DNA of 64,000 nt from Anaeramoeba flamelloides (Eukaryota > Metamonada > Anaeramoebidae), in contig JANTQA010000033.1 of assembly GCA_027625915.1 (NCBI GenBank), forward strand, positions 1,612,001-1,676,000, read 5' to 3'. Position numbers and translations under genes: made by a program. Shown here piece after piece: positions 1 to 12,024 of the stretch. The number at the start of each line of letters is the position of its first letter. Positions within the stretch are counted from its first letter, which is position 1. The notes below the pieces were generated by a model, which saw nothing but the letters and a program-made list of their open reading frames with translations, did no database searches and was not told the DNA's origin.

Positions 1-1184
1 GTGGCACATAAAAATCTTAAAAAGTAAATCTCATGAATGAAAATGAGTACCAAATCACCGATGTCTATTATGGATTTGGTATTTTTTTAATAAAAAATTT
101 CACTTCAAAAAGAGCAATTAAAAATTGATTTTCCAGTCTTAATCTTCCTGAATAACGTTTTATCCTTTTATAATATGAAAATTTAAAAGTTGTTTTCCAA
201 AAAAATTATTCCAAAAAAATAAATTACCACCTTATTTATCAAAAAAATGTACTATTTCAAGATATTGAGTTTTTTATTACAAATCTATTTTGTATAAATA
301 TCATATGCTCAAAAAAATCGATTCTCTAAACTTTTTTAACGATGTTAAATTCCAATTTAAACAAGTAACTCTTCATTCAATTCCAAATTAATAGATTTTT
401 TATTCTGTTTTTTCCAAAATAAGCAAAATTTTTTTCTGTTTTTTCTCTTTGAATTTTTTTCTTTATTATTTTATTGATCAACAATTTCCATTCAATTTTT
501 AATAATAAAATAAGACTCAATATTATATTTGGTGTCCATTACCGTGAATTTGAAAAATAAAAAATACCCAAATTGTTGTAAAAGACATATATTTTACACA
601 TAAAACAGAAAACCCCAAGAAAACCACTTTTAGGTTTTCCATAATTTAAAAAAATTGAGTTAAATCTGTGATTTTGAGCTATTTTTTTTGAATTCTGGAA
701 AAGCAGAAACTCTATGGCACTTTTGTTAAGCTTTCCACAATTCGGAATATGAGAGTCTAACGATAGAGATTTTACCCAATTCTTTTGAATCCTGGAAAAC
801 CTATCACTTAACGTACCCTTAGTATTTATCATCAGTTATTGTTTTTTTTTCTTATTTGATTTTTTTAGATCAATATAATATTTTCAAAAACATTAGTTAT
901 TCTCTATTCAACTTAATATTTCAAAACAAAATTTAAATCATTTTCATTTTCACATCAATTTAAACATTTTTACTACAAAATAAACCATTTTTTTCTAGAA
1001 TAGAGATTTTTAAAAAAGTCCAGTACACTTAAAAACTAAGAAATATAATAGCCTAAAGATATATTAAATTCTGGAAAGTTGATTTTTCTTGTAAATAAAC
1101 TTTAATAAAGAATGATTATAAGTTGATTATTGAAAGCATTATGTTTTGTCTCTGAATTATATCTTTCAATTTTCTTTTTTCATA
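1..1184. other. Gene-free AT-rich stretch with a hairpin relic
   Basis: No convincing coding exon is visible on either strand. Near 48-91 a short inverted repeat (TACCAAATC ... GATTTGGTA) could fold. About 635-703 holds a hairpin of the dispersed type described at 28157-28224, followed by a second related piece near 760-800. Confidence 0.5.
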
Positions 1185-1791
1185 ACTAACTATTTTTCAA
1201 AAATTTTGATACACTTTATAATGCAGATGGATGTTTTTTTTGAGGGTTTATCCTATATTTTTTCCAAAAAATAATTTCAAAATTTTTAGATCAAAATTAT
1301 TTTTTCTAATTTTGTCAAATTTTGGTTTCCTTTTATTTTTTTGTTTTTCTTTCTTTTTTCTTTATTTGTACTATTTTTTTTTTTTTGAAACTTTTTTTTT
1401 GATTTTTTTGCAAAAGATCATGTGGAAAAAAAAAAATTTCTCAAAGAACAATATTCACTAACAAAATTGAGATAATTAAAAGTCTATTAAAATGAATTAA
1501 ATTATAAGTAAAAAAACCATCTTATTGAAAGCTTTTTTATCAGTGAAAGTTCAATAATAAAAAATCTGTAATGCTGAATTTAAAAATTATGTTTAATTTT
1601 TTTTTGAGTTTTTGGGATTTTTTTTTTTAATAATTTTTAAAATCTAAGTTTTTTATTTATTTTAAACGATTTAAAAATGAATAACAAATCAGATTTAATT
1701 ATTATTTTTTCTTGAATACGAAAGGATATATATATATATATTCAATTTATTATTTCAGGCGAGCCACAATATTTGAAATGGTGTTTAGTTA
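1185..1791 (+). repeat. Dispersed ~600-bp MITE with internal poly-T, copy 1
   Basis: One of three copies (also 6629-7220 and, reversed, 47484-48182). Shared landmarks in order are an end reading CTATTTTTCAAAAA, then CTTTATAATG, a long poly-T stretch, GCAAAAGAT.ATGTGGAAAAAA, AAAGGATATAT, TTATTATTTCAG and an end reading GAAATGGTGTTTAGTT. The two ends are weakly inverted to one another. There is no coding capacity beyond poly-F frames. A non-autonomous DNA transposon is the likely nature; the superfamily is not determined. Confidence 0.6.
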
Positions 1792-1795
1792 CAGC

Positions 1796-1843
1796 TAAAC
1801 ACGAGATAATCTTTTTTCAAATTTTAGGGATTGAAACCCTTAA
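1796..1843 (-). repeat. Solo end of the GGTTTACAATCCC / TTAA element
   Basis: The last ~45 bp before a TTAA at 1840-1843 match the terminal part of the 17021-17572 element in reverse (GATAATCTTTTTTC, then AGGGATTG.AACCC). The rest of the element is absent. The same TTAA also bounds the next element to the right, so two TTAA-type elements abut here. Confidence 0.45.
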
Positions 1844-3104
1844 GTGACTAGTAAACTAAATAAAAACTTTCTCTTAAATTTAATCGCAAATTCAAAAAAA
1901 AAAGTTACCACATCTTGAAATATAAAAAAGGAATGAACAATATGATTACTACAAAAGCAAACTCATTGTTAAAGTAATTTACAGAAATGAATTCTTATTT
2001 TAAAAAGTTTGATCCATTTTTAATATTTTTACAAAAGTTCAAAATTCGAGATATTTCTGAATTATTACAAAAAAAATTATTCCTTTGAAAGAAGACAGAA
2101 ATCTTATTTTTTATGAAGGAAGTGGACAAAAATACAGTTTAAAAATAAAAACAGCTAAGTTCGGAAATAGTAAAGTAGAAAAAATCATATTAATTTCAAA
2201 AATATTACAACAATTATTCTAACTTAAAAAAAATATATAATTATTTGATTTAAAGAAGAGTTCAAATCATTTTTTTCATTTTATTGGATAAAAAATATGA
2301 GAAAAAAAGCAAAAAATCCAATTAAAAATTCTCCTAAATTACTTTTTTAAAACCTATAAAATTTAACTATTAATCTAAAGATATACTTTTTGATTTGATT
2401 ATTATAAATCATTAATTAATAATTCAATCTTAATTGTTTACAGTAGGTTATTAACAACCAAAAATTTAAATTTATCAATAGACTTAATTATTATTTCTCA
2501 ATTGATTAAATTTTTTCAAACAAATAAAACTAATTCCAATAAATAATTTGAATAAAAAAAAAATTAATGGATTTTATCAAATAACTGATTTTAATACCAA
2601 TAAAATTTATTTCCTTGTTTATATACTCTTAGTATTTCGAAAAGAATATTGCCTAATTTTTCAATTTCAAGAAATTGAATAAATAATTTTGAAAATCAAC
2701 GAAATGAAGAATTTTTTTTTTATCTTCGAGGATTCGAGCATTTGATTTATTTGACTTGTATTTTTAAAAAAAGATTAAAAAGTTTCAATGTTGTTTGTTC
2801 ATACAGAAAAACTCTCCAGAAATTACTCAAAGTGAGTTTTTTTCAAAAGAAAAATTTTTGCACAAATTTTTTTCTCTAATTTTATCCCAAAAATCTAAAC
2901 AAAAAGGATGAGGCTCTTTTGATTGAAAATTTCTTTGAATAAATGAACTCTTTTATAAATGATAACTCATCTCTCTTAAGTTGATAAATGAAGTTGTATA
3001 TTGGGTTTGATCCTTATCCATACGAAAAGAATTACTCTGAACCTTTGTGAAAATAATTACTCTAATACCTTTTGGGAAAAAAAATAAAGAAGGTTAATAG
3101 TCCC
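1844..3104 (+). mobile_element. 1.26-kb TTAA-flanked non-autonomous element, copy 1
   Basis: The element is flanked by TTAA at 1840-1843 and 3105-3108. The ends are short inverted repeats (left GTGACTAGTAA; right, reversed, GGACTATTAA). A second copy lies at 35371-36649 with the same internal order: ACATCTTGAAAT, GATTACTACAA, TTTGTTCATACAGAAAAACT, GATAACTC.TCTCT. No transposase frame is visible, so it is probably mobilised in trans. A TTAA target is typical of piggyBac-type elements; assignment to that group is an inference from the target site alone. Confidence 0.6.
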
Positions 3105-3108
3105 TTAA

Positions 3109-3638
3109 TTGGAATATAAATATATTAAACAGAACACATTCCCCTTATTAATTTAAAAATACGTTTTTTCGTAAAGAAAGGATTTTAGTGTTTGTGTTTG
3201 AAGTTTGAAGAGGAAATCATTTGACTTTTTTTTTTTTCATTTTTTTTTTCTTATTTTTCTGTTCCAAATAGAGTTTCTCAAGAAATTGATTAAAATTTGT
3301 GAATTTTTTGTTTGAATTGAACTTTTTTATTCTATAGTTTGAACAGATGTTGGGTATACTCAGAATCTGAATGAAATTTAAAAGTTTTTAGAATTGAAAA
3401 AAGTACAATCAGCTAAATTTTGAACCCAGTCAAATTTCAAAAGCCAGTAATTTTATTTCAAATAAACTGAGGAACTTAAAAGTTGTAAAATGTACCTGCC
3501 CTGATAAAAAAGATAATTAACCCAGTGTTCAAGCAATAATTTCAATCCTATCAGAAACAAAAAATCTGAATGTTGATTCATTTTTTCTCACAATCTACAT
3601 TAATTCCTCTTTAGATCTTTTTAAAAGCAAGGAGTAAT
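3109..3638. other. Upstream region of the 3639 gene
   Basis: This is AT-rich sequence between the TTAA element and the start codon at 3639. I see no exon and no recognisable regulatory motif. Confidence 0.4.
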
Positions 3639-5567
3639 ATGGAAGAAAAACAATTTAGAAAATTTGTTACTTTAATGAACAGCACCAATTCTGTTGTTCT
3701 TAGTATTTCTATTGATCAGTTAACCGAGCACGTCATGAAAAATACGCTCGGACTTGTACAGAAAATGGAATTGCTTCATCACACACTGCCTCTAATAATG
3801 AACGTACCTCTTGGCCTTCAAGCAACCATTTTAAGCAATCAGTTACTTGGCCTGAACGAAAAGCAATTGCCTTACTACCACCGCTCCTTTTCAGAAGTTA
3901 TACCATATCTACTTATGCAGCTGGAAGCAAAAAAAACAACAAGCGACTGCGCACCTATGATCGATCAACGATCAAGATTCTATCGAACACTCTTTTTAGC
4001 CAACTGGCTATACAGGACAAGAAATACAAGAAAAAAATATTCAGAATGGAGACAGGTCTATAATTATTTTCTTTGTGTCTCAAAAAATGGAGAGCCAACA
4101 TGCTTTCAGGAAATGAGAACAAAGGAGAAATTAGAACGAGATCGCGAAGCAATTTTAAGTCAAATATTATTTCCTTTTGCAAAAGCAAAAGAACTTTCAA
4201 CGAAAGAATTAGCAAGCTCTGTATTAGAAGACATTAATAAGTCTGGAAAAAGAAAAGTACAACCCTTTGATTTGATTGCGTTTCCTTTATCCCTTCCAAA
4301 ATTAATTTATTTTGCATTTCTGTCACTCCTGTCCATTTTAGGAGTATCAGTCTTTTTTGTTCGTCACTTTTTACCGACAATTCAATTATCGATCCCATTC
4401 AGAATACTCATTTCCTTTTTAGTATTCTTGGGTTGTATAATTCTCGAAATCATTAGATACAAGAAAAGGGTTGCCAGGTCTAGTATTGTTGCTAATAATT
4501 ATTTGCCAAATCATTGGTTAGATCTCAAAAAAGATTACGATGCCAATTTGCGTATTAAGGGAATAGAATTTAATTTATTAAAATTTGAAGAAGATTCCAT
4601 TCAAAATATATTGGCATCCGAAAAAAAGAACAATAAGAAGAAAAAGGACGAAGAAAAGGAAGAAGAAATTGAGGTAGATAAGAAAAACACAAAACTCAAA
4701 ACAAAGAAATCGAAATTACAAAAAGAAATTGAGATTGAGATTGAAATCGAAAAGGAAGAAGAAGAAGAAAAAGAAAATGAAAAGGAAAATAAAAAAGAAA
4801 AGGAAAATAAAAAAGAAAATGAAAAGGAAAATGAAAAGGAAAAAGAAAATGAAAAGGAAAAAGATAATGAAAAAGAAATTGAAATTGAGATTGAAAAGGA
4901 AAAGGAAGAAGAAAACGAAAAAGAAATTGAAATTGAGATTGAAAATGAGAAGGAAGAAGAAAACGAAAACGAAAAAGAAAAAGGAAAGAAAAAAAAAGGT
5001 GAAAGTGAGAAGAATGGTATTAAAGTTAGTGATTTACTAGATCCCAAAAAAGTTAAAAAAAAATTCCATTCACGTGCGCCAGAAATTGATTTAAAAAACC
5101 TTCCTCTTGATGTTCAATCATTTGTAAAAAAAATTAGAAAAGGCGATCAATCTTTAAATCCAAATAATAAAGTTTCTCCATTTGAAATCAGTGGTAAATC
5201 GATCAAAGACACTCTTGAATATTTAGAATCTTTTAAACATATTATTGATTATAAGAAATATATTGATGTCTCGTGGGTTTATAAATTACAAAACCAAATA
5301 AATAAAGAAAATAAAATTATTTTAGAAAAAATGGAATTAAATGAAAAGAAAAAAGGCAATGAAAAAGAAAAGAAAAATACAAAGGAAAAAGAAACGAAAA
5401 AAGAAGAAGACAAACAAACTCAAAATGAAAACGAAAAAAAAATTGAAATTGAAAAGGAAGAAGAAGAAGAAAAAGAAAAAGAACAAGAAAATGAAAAGAA
5501 ACAAGAAAACGAAAAGGAACAAGAAAAGAACAAAGAAAATAAAAATGAAAAGAATGAAAAAAAATAA
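3639..5567 (+). CDS. Hypothetical two-TM protein with KEKE tail
   Basis: Single-exon gene of 642 residues, starting at the first ATG and ending in TAA. Residues 1-210 are ordinary mixed sequence encoded by noticeably less AT-rich DNA. Two hydrophobic segments, about 221-242 and 253-273, with a short connector form a probable transmembrane hairpin, followed by a basic stretch (YKKR). Residues ~328-455 and ~545-642 are Lys/Glu low-complexity tracts built from GAAAAA/GAAAAG hexamers. Between them, 456-545 is again ordinary sequence (SDLLDPKKV ... WVYKLQNQI). I do not recognise a family. An integral membrane protein with cytosolic charged arms is an inference from the hydrophobicity pattern. There is no close neighbour; the next gene is 6.5 kb away. 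Confidence 0.8.
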   Translation: MEEKQFRKFVTLMNSTNSVVLSISIDQLTEHVMKNTLGLVQKMELLHHTLPLIMNVPLGLQATILSNQLLGLNEKQLPYYHRSFSEVIPYLLMQLEAKKTTSDCAPMIDQRSRFYRTLFLANWLYRTRNTRKKYSEWRQVYNYFLCVSKNGEPTCFQEMRTKEKLERDREAILSQILFPFAKAKELSTKELASSVLEDINKSGKRKVQPFDLIAFPLSLPKLIYFAFLSLLSILGVSVFFVRHFLPTIQLSIPFRILISFLVFLGCIILEIIRYKKRVARSSIVANNYLPNHWLDLKKDYDANLRIKGIEFNLLKFEEDSIQNILASEKKNNKKKKDEEKEEEIEVDKKNTKLKTKKSKLQKEIEIEIEIEKEEEEEKENEKENKKEKENKKENEKENEKEKENEKEKDNEKEIEIEIEKEKEEENEKEIEIEIENEKEEENENEKEKGKKKKGESEKNGIKVSDLLDPKKVKKKFHSRAPEIDLKNLPLDVQSFVKKIRKGDQSLNPNNKVSPFEISGKSIKDTLEYLESFKHIIDYKKYIDVSWVYKLQNQINKENKIILEKMELNEKKKGNEKEKKNTKEKETKKEEDKQTQNENEKKIEIEKEEEEEKEKEQENEKKQENEKEQEKNKENKNEKNEKK

Positions 5568-5970
5568 TTTCAAGAACAAATATGATGGATTTGTTTGGGA
5601 ATAATTCATTTTTTTTGACAAAATAGTTATTCTTAATGAAATGGTTAAAAATGACAATTAAATTAATTATGACTTTTGTTTTGATGAAAAATAAAGTAGA
5701 TCATTTTTTATTATATTTTTCTTGTTTTATTTTTTCTTGTTTAACATGTATCTTTAACGTTTTTTGATTTTTTTCATACATAAGGTTTTAATGGAGTAGC
5801 AAACATAGAGTCAATATTATCACTTTTTTACCAATTTCAAAGATGAGGATCAAAAAACTATTATTTTTAAGTTTGGTGGTGTCTCTTTGATTTTTACAAT
5901 TCATAAATAAAACTTTTTCTTGAAAGTACTCAATTTTTTTTTGTAGAATTATTCGTTGATAAAACCAAAG

Positions 5971-6502
5971 TAAACCCCAATTCAAAATTTTTTAACACAC
6001 CAAAATTCGATTTGTAAAAAAAAAAACTTATTTAATCAATTCAAGAAGATTTACCAAATTAGAACCATTCTCAAATTGAAATGTTAACACTTGTTTATAA
6101 ATTACAATACTCACAAAACAATAAATAAATAATTATCAATACAAATAAATCATGGGTGTGTTAAAAATTTTGGAGAGAGCAAAACAAAAAAATACATTAG
6201 TAAATTTGTTGAAATTCTATTAGGAATATTGATCGATCAAATGGTTAGATACTACCAACTAATTTTATTTGAGTTCCATTACGTACAACTCAACTTTAAC
6301 CTAATATCAATGGTTGAAAAAATTTTGATCCATCGAAACAAATTACTTAATTCAAACAAAGAAATGAAAAGAAAAACTAAAAGATGAAAAAATGATTTTC
6401 ATATTTTTACAAAAATCAAAATTATCTCCAATTTTAATAAAATTGTATTATTGTGATTGTTTGGAACATTTTAGCTGTGTGGAAAATTTTGAATTTTAGT
6501 TT
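5971..6502 (-). mobile_element. 534-bp TA-type MITE, diverged copy
   Basis: This is a 532-bp copy, in reverse, of the family seen intact at 36727-37260. It begins TAAACCCCAATTC.AAA and ends GGAAAATTTTGAATTTTAGT, matching both terminal repeats with substitutions. Internal landmarks GATCGATCAA, TTGTTGAAATT and AAATTACTTAA are also present. The near-identical length argues for a simple old insertion without large indels. Confidence 0.6.
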
Positions 6503-6628
6503 ATTTACAAAATTAATGAGGAATGCTTTTTTTTGATATTTTTAATAGCTTACATATTGGAGATTTTTCATAAATTTTTAATTCTTGAAATTTGATTTTA
6601 ACAGTTTTTTTTTGTGCTTGTTGAAAAA

Positions 6629-6772
6629 TAAACTATTATTCAAAAAAATTGACTTACGTTATAATGTTAATAGAAGTTTTTTTATGTGTTTTCATCACAT
6701 TTTCTTATCAAAAAATTTTTTTTAATTGTTGGATCAAAATTATTTTTCCTTATTTTGCAAATTTTTGTTTTG

Positions 6773-6831
<59 letters not shown>

Positions 6832-7220
6832 CCTTTTTTTTTTGCAAAAGATAATGTGGAAAAAAAAATGATCTACAAAAAGATAACTAATCACAAGCAA
6901 AATTGAGACTATGTAATCTCCTTTACTATGAATTTAAGTATCAGTCAAAAAGCTTCTTGTTCAATTTTTTTCTTTGAAAGTTCAGTAATAAAAAATTCGT
7001 AATGCTCATTTCAAAAATTGTGGTAAAATTTTTTTTAGTTGTTGTGTTTATTTTTTGTTTATTTTTTAAAATCTAAGGTTTTTATATATTCAGAAAGATT
7101 TAAAAGTAATTTATTAATTTGATTTAATTATTATTATCCTCGAATAATAAAAGGATATATATTTATTTGATAATTTATTATTTCAGATGAGTAATAAGTG
7201 TTGAAATGGAGTTTAGTTTA
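6629..7220 (+). repeat. Dispersed ~600-bp MITE with internal poly-T, copy 2
   Basis: Same landmarks and orientation as 1185-1791: CTATTATTCAAAAA, TTATAATG, a long T tract (6780-6828), GCAAAAGATAATGTGGAAAA, AAAGGATATAT, TTATTATTTCAG and GAAATGGAGTTTAGTT. The poly-F and poly-K frames through the tract are not genes. Confidence 0.6.
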
Positions 7221-7590
7221 TTATAATTTTTTTCTGCACAATCTCATTAAAAAATTTTTTCAAAAAAAAATTAAATAAATACGATTTTCACTTTTTAATA
7301 ACTTCATTTATAATAAACACCATTAGTTCCTAAAAGATCTTGTATTAATAAAGTTTTTTAAAGATGTTATTAACTCTTTAAGTTAGAAAATCTAATTTTA
7401 GAGGTTCTATTTATATATTTTTTTCAATTTAATAGTAAAATATTCTAAGCGTTCTTTTTAGACAATTAAGAGGCTGTTTTAGAAAATTTAAGAGCATTTT
7501 AAATATGATGAATACCCTTCAAATAGGCAATCAATTATTTTGTAATAATGTTAAAAATATTATTATTTCTTTAATTCATTAGATATATTA
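7221..7590. other. Gene-free AT-rich spacer
   Basis: No exon, repeat end or RNA signal is recognised between the two mobile elements. Confidence 0.4.
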
Positions 7591-8843
7591 GAGGTTTTGA
7601 TGATAACATATATTATCCTGATATTAACAATAAAATCACAATAGTATTAAAAAAATCGCGATTAGTCCAACTTACAGATATTATTAAAAATCGCAATTAG
7701 TCCAACTTTATCGTGATATTCACATTATCGCGAAAAAATGAAAAATTATTTTTTTTAATTACCTTAAAAAAATCTCTTGACTTTTACAAAGCCTTGATGC
7801 TTTTACAACACTTTTCCCCTTTAATAAATGTTTGAAAGTGTTTGTAAGAGTTGTGAAATGTCTTCAAGTGTTTGAAAGTTTTGAAAGACCGAAAACTTTT
7901 TTGAAGGGAATGAGTTTGGTTTGTAGAGGAAACAGAAAATTTTATTCTTTTCATTTTTTTTTTAACAAAATATAAAATCTCAAACAAATTTTATGATCAA
8001 ACTAATAATTACCCATCTCAACAACACACTTGAATATAAGGTAGATATGTTTTCTTGCAATGGGGTTGTTGCCTTCAGAATTTTAAATAGCCAAAAAAGA
8101 ATAAAGAATAATTTTCCTTCTTATTGGTGATCGATCAAAAAAAAACCTCTAAGCTCTAATTATGTTTTCTGTCCAATACCGAGATGCTCAAAGAAGAAAA
8201 AGAAACGAGAAGACAAATCTAAAAAAAAATCTTAATAATTGGTGATCATCTGGCAAGGATGTAGTGAAAGCTTTTGAAAAGTTTATCAGCCCCTTTTAGC
8301 TTTCTGAGAATATTGAAAATGATTCAACCCAAGAACACATTCTTTAAAGAAAAGATAAAGGGTTGGTTGATTTATTGGCGAATTATTCAAGGCAATTTCC
8401 AACACCATGATTAACCGAAAAAATATTTATTTTTCTGTAGTTCTTATTGTTTTTGATCTTAAAGGATCGATAGGTTTGTCAGCCAAATTAAACGAAAGCA
8501 CAATAAAACTCTTTGATCTGATCCTTGATTCAATCAAGTATCTTTTTTGTTGTTTTTTTTTTTCAAAGAATGACTTTTTTTTACATAATCTATTTTTTGA
8601 TCAAAAAAATTTTTTGTTTAAATATTTCTCAATTGGCCCAAAAACCCATCAACTATTTTATCGCGATTACCTTTTAATCGCGATATTTCGACATTTATCG
8701 CAATTTTATAAAATTATCGTGATTTGTTATATTTTAGCCATAATATTGAATATCGCGATTTTCTGATATTATGGCGATTTGATGGAAATTATCGCGATTT
8801 TTGTAACTTTATCGTGAATTAAGTAGGTTATCATCAAAACCTC
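7591..8843. mobile_element. 1.25-kb element with TATCGCGATT subterminal repeats
   Basis: The terminal inverted repeat GAGGTTTTGATGATAAC opens at 7591 and its reverse complement closes at 8843, flanked by TA on both sides. Inside each end sits a cluster of TATCGCGATT and close variants (7650-7735 and 8655-8815), in opposite overall orientation. This is an arrangement of subterminal binding-site-like iterons. The GC-rich palindrome TCGCGA stands out sharply in DNA this AT-rich. The interior (7780-8560) holds no recognisable transposase; short frames there do not resemble known proteins. A right-end fragment of the same family lies at 9839-9942. Confidence 0.6.
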
Positions 8844-9838
8844 TAATAATTATAGAATATTAAAATCAAATTTAATATCTCAGAAAGGATAAAATTGTTA
8901 AATTTTAGTGAAAATGTCGAATTTTTTCAAATAGAAATACTTGGTGGGTAAATTAAACTGTGATTATGAAACCCTTCCAAGAGAGTTTTTTTATCATAAT
9001 TTTGCCACAAAGCCTAGCCAGTAACATATGACTTAGAATCCGGGGATAATGTACTCTTTGCCCAAATCTTAAAATTGATTCATAATCAAAAAATAGCAAT
9101 ATTTAGTAGAGCTAAGTTGTTTGTTTAAATGATTGGGAAGATCAAGTTAATAGAACCAGAAAGAAGGTAAAGATAAAAAATGTTTTCATTGATCAAGTTT
9201 ACCACCCACTACAAAAATAAATTTTATTCACCATTTCTCATTTTATTTTTTTTTAGACTCTTATTTCGCTTTAGTACAGAGAGGGTTGCACACACCCAAT
9301 GATAAACAAAAACGTTAGTACTCTCATCTTTCAAGAACTGTAAATGTAACCTAAAATTTTAATAATCCATTTTTAGAAAAAGAAAAGTCCTCTAATCAAC
9401 CCGAAATACCTAAAGTATTACAACTTCAAGACTCATTATTTCTTCATTGTCATTTAAAAAGAACCAATAGATACCTTTTACTTTTTGAATTGTTTTATTT
9501 ATTGCTAAAACAATAGCTAAATTTAGTACATTATCACCCGACTCAAATCACATTTTAAAAATTTTTTTGAAATTTATTTCTTTAATTTTCAAAAATAAGT
9601 CCAATTCTATTCATTCCTCATCAAATTATAAAACTTTTGTTTTAAAACTGATCAGCTTAAAATTTTTTTTACGAGAAAAAAAAATTACATACCGTAAAGT
9701 TGGTATTTTTGAAAAAAATATGTTTGAAAAACGTAAAGCACTTGATTTAAAAATTGAAGGAATGCTTTATTGAACAAAATACCCAAAAGTAAAAAAAAAT
9801 AAAATAGTACTGATATTGTAACGTAAGACATATTGACT

Positions 9839-9942
9839 CGATAATATTGAATATCGCGATTTTCTGATATATCGCGATTTGATTGAAATTATCGCGATTT
9901 TTGTAACTTTGTGGGGAATTATAGCATGTTATCATCAAAACC
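9839..9942 (+). repeat. Right-end fragment of the TATCGCGATT element
   Basis: About 104 bp nearly identical to 8740-8843. It contains three TATCGCGATT-type motifs and ends in GTTATCATCAAAACCTC followed by TA. No matching left end is nearby, so it is a truncated copy. Confidence 0.6.
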
Positions 9943-11213
9943 TCTATTAATTTTTTTTAATTGAGATATCCAGATTTTTTGATTATTTTTGTAGGCTGGG
10001 CAATTTCATAGAAAATGGTCTCAATATTCAATCATATCTATTTTTTTTTGACTTTTTTTATAATTTTTAATATTTTGATTTGTCTTTTTTCATAACAGAA
10101 CAGTATCTATTTAAATTATGTGTAAAATTTCCGAGTTTTAAAATTGAAGCAAAAGCCCACAATTTTAAATATCTTTTGTTGTTATATTTTACAGAATTTA
10201 AAGGTATAGCGTAAAATCCCAATTTTACTTATATTTTACTTAAAATTTATAAAAAACCAAAAAAAAAAAAAAAAAAAAATAAAAAAAAATAATAATTTAT
10301 AATAATTGATTTTTTAGACGAGTAGAGTTTTTTTTAGAACTAATAGATATTATCCCTTCAAAAAAATATTCGAAAGTTTACTTTAAACTGAAATTCATTG
10401 CAACATCCATTTAAAAATTTTTCGAGCAAAATAACCTTTTTTTCTCTACTAGAGTCTTTTAAAAATTATATTATTATTAAAAAAATAAATACAACATCCA
10501 AAAGATTGATAAAAATTGAATGTTGGTTATTTTGTGATTAAACTCGATTAACACAGATGAAATGATAATTGTAGTAATTTTTTTATCTAACTTGGAATTT
10601 TCAATTATAATTTTTCATACTAGTGAGGTGTAAAATAAAGAAGCCCAAAATAGACTTTTAAGTTTATTTGTGTTATCTATTATAGATAATGTTAAATTAT
10701 TTCTCTTACCTTCATATTTTTCAGTATTCTCTGAGTTATTTTACATTACTTTTGAAAAAATCAAAAAAAAATATTTTTCATAAGTAACTTTTAATAACTC
10801 AAAATAAACCTTGAAAATTTAAAAAAAGATTTTTCTGATCCTATTTAAAATTAAGACCAAATGAAATTGTTAACTTTTGGGATTACGTTCTTACAATTAT
10901 TCAGCTTACTTTAAAATATAAAATGAACAATCCAGGTCTGATGAATAATAAAAAAAGAAATAGATGAAGAGAAAAACATTAAATATCTATTGTTTTTTTT
11001 TAATAAATATTAGATTCTTTCTAACAATTTTTCAAAATCTTTTGGTTAATAATTAAATTTTGAGAATTGTTTGATTCTATTCATAACCCTAATTACACAG
11101 GAAATAAGTAGAGATTAAATAATCATTAGGATATAATTAGAATTATTTGATTCTGAGGAATCAAATAAAGAATTAAATTTGTTGTTTTTTTTTTTATTTT
11201 TTTTTCAAAATAG
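9943..11213. other. Gene-free AT-rich spacer
   Basis: Contains a poly-A run (10256-10290) and no coding exon that I can support. Confidence 0.4.
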
Positions 11214-11291
11214 AATCAAAATGCAGACTCTGGCAATAAAACGTACTCTGGCAAGAAAACAACCTTTGAAGGGGAAACAGAGTTTTATGTT
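11214..11291 (+). other. Orphan exon-like segment
   Basis: A 78-bp, clearly less AT-rich segment is bounded on the left by a T-rich tract ending in TAG and on the right by GTAAGA. One frame reads 26 codons in phase 0 (NQNADSGNKTYSGKK..., ending EFYV). A second frame from the ATG at 11221 is also open to 11293. No partner exon is visible within several kb. It could be a relic of a lost gene or a small internal exon. Confidence 0.22.
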
Positions 11292-11294
11292 GTA

Positions 11295-12024
11295 AGAAAA
11301 GATATTTTAAAAATTTTCGATCCTCACTTTTTAAAACTTTATTTTTTTACATATTTTATTCAAATCAATTCCTCATCTATTTAAAACAAAAAAACCCAAA
11401 AAAGTTATCATTTTTCTAAATAAAGCTATACCACATTTTTTTTTTTTTTTTTCGAGATAGTTTTATTGAGTTGATTGGGTCATTTTTTTCCAAAAATAAA
11501 TTTACAATAAATTTCATATGAATTTGATTCAATTTTTTTTTTTGAATATCTTCAGAAATATTTCAAAAATTCGGTCAAAATGAAACAAAGAATTTGTGAT
11601 AAACTGCATAGTTTCAAAAAGATAATTTCTGAATTAACTTCTAGAATTGTTATTCAAATTCTCATATTTACGGTAATACTATGAGTTTTTTTTGTGATTC
11701 AAAGTCAATTTATAAATCTATAATTATCTCATTTTTCTGCTTTATTGATTTGAAATTATTATCTTTTCTCTTTACGAAATAAGCTTATGTGATGTTTTTA
11801 TTATATTTGGGTTTTTTTTTTTCGATTTCTCAGATTGTTCGAAATTGTATTAAAAATTAGTTTAAAAATAAATTACAAATTAATTATTTATAAAAAGGTA
11901 AAATTAAATTGAGAGTGTATAATAAAATTTAATACTTGCACATTTGTTTAGACGATTAAAGTATTAAATTTAATATTCTCTTGGTATTAAATGAATTAAA
12001 TTCTTTTTTGTTTTTTTTTTATTA
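11295..12024. other. Gene-free AT-rich spacer
   Basis: Nothing recognisable lies between the orphan segment and the 3' end of the next gene. Confidence 0.4.

Noticed and set aside
4601-5047. Long Ser/Phe-rich frame opposite the KEKE part of the 3639 gene
   Set aside because: It is the complement of Lys/Glu hexamer repeats; the same shadow appears opposite every KEKE tract.
6682-6900. Poly-Lys and poly-Phe frames
   Set aside because: They translate a homopolymer inside a MITE copy.
8407-8766. 119-codon frame inside the TCGCGA element, considered as a transposase remnant
   Set aside because: No DDE-like or other transposase motif, and its second half runs through the non-coding iteron cluster.
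11221-11285. Ubiquitin-like start (KTYSGKKTTFEGE recalls KTLTGKTITLEVE)
   Set aside because: The similarity is short, its frame is not that of the ATG, and no ubiquitin continuation follows.
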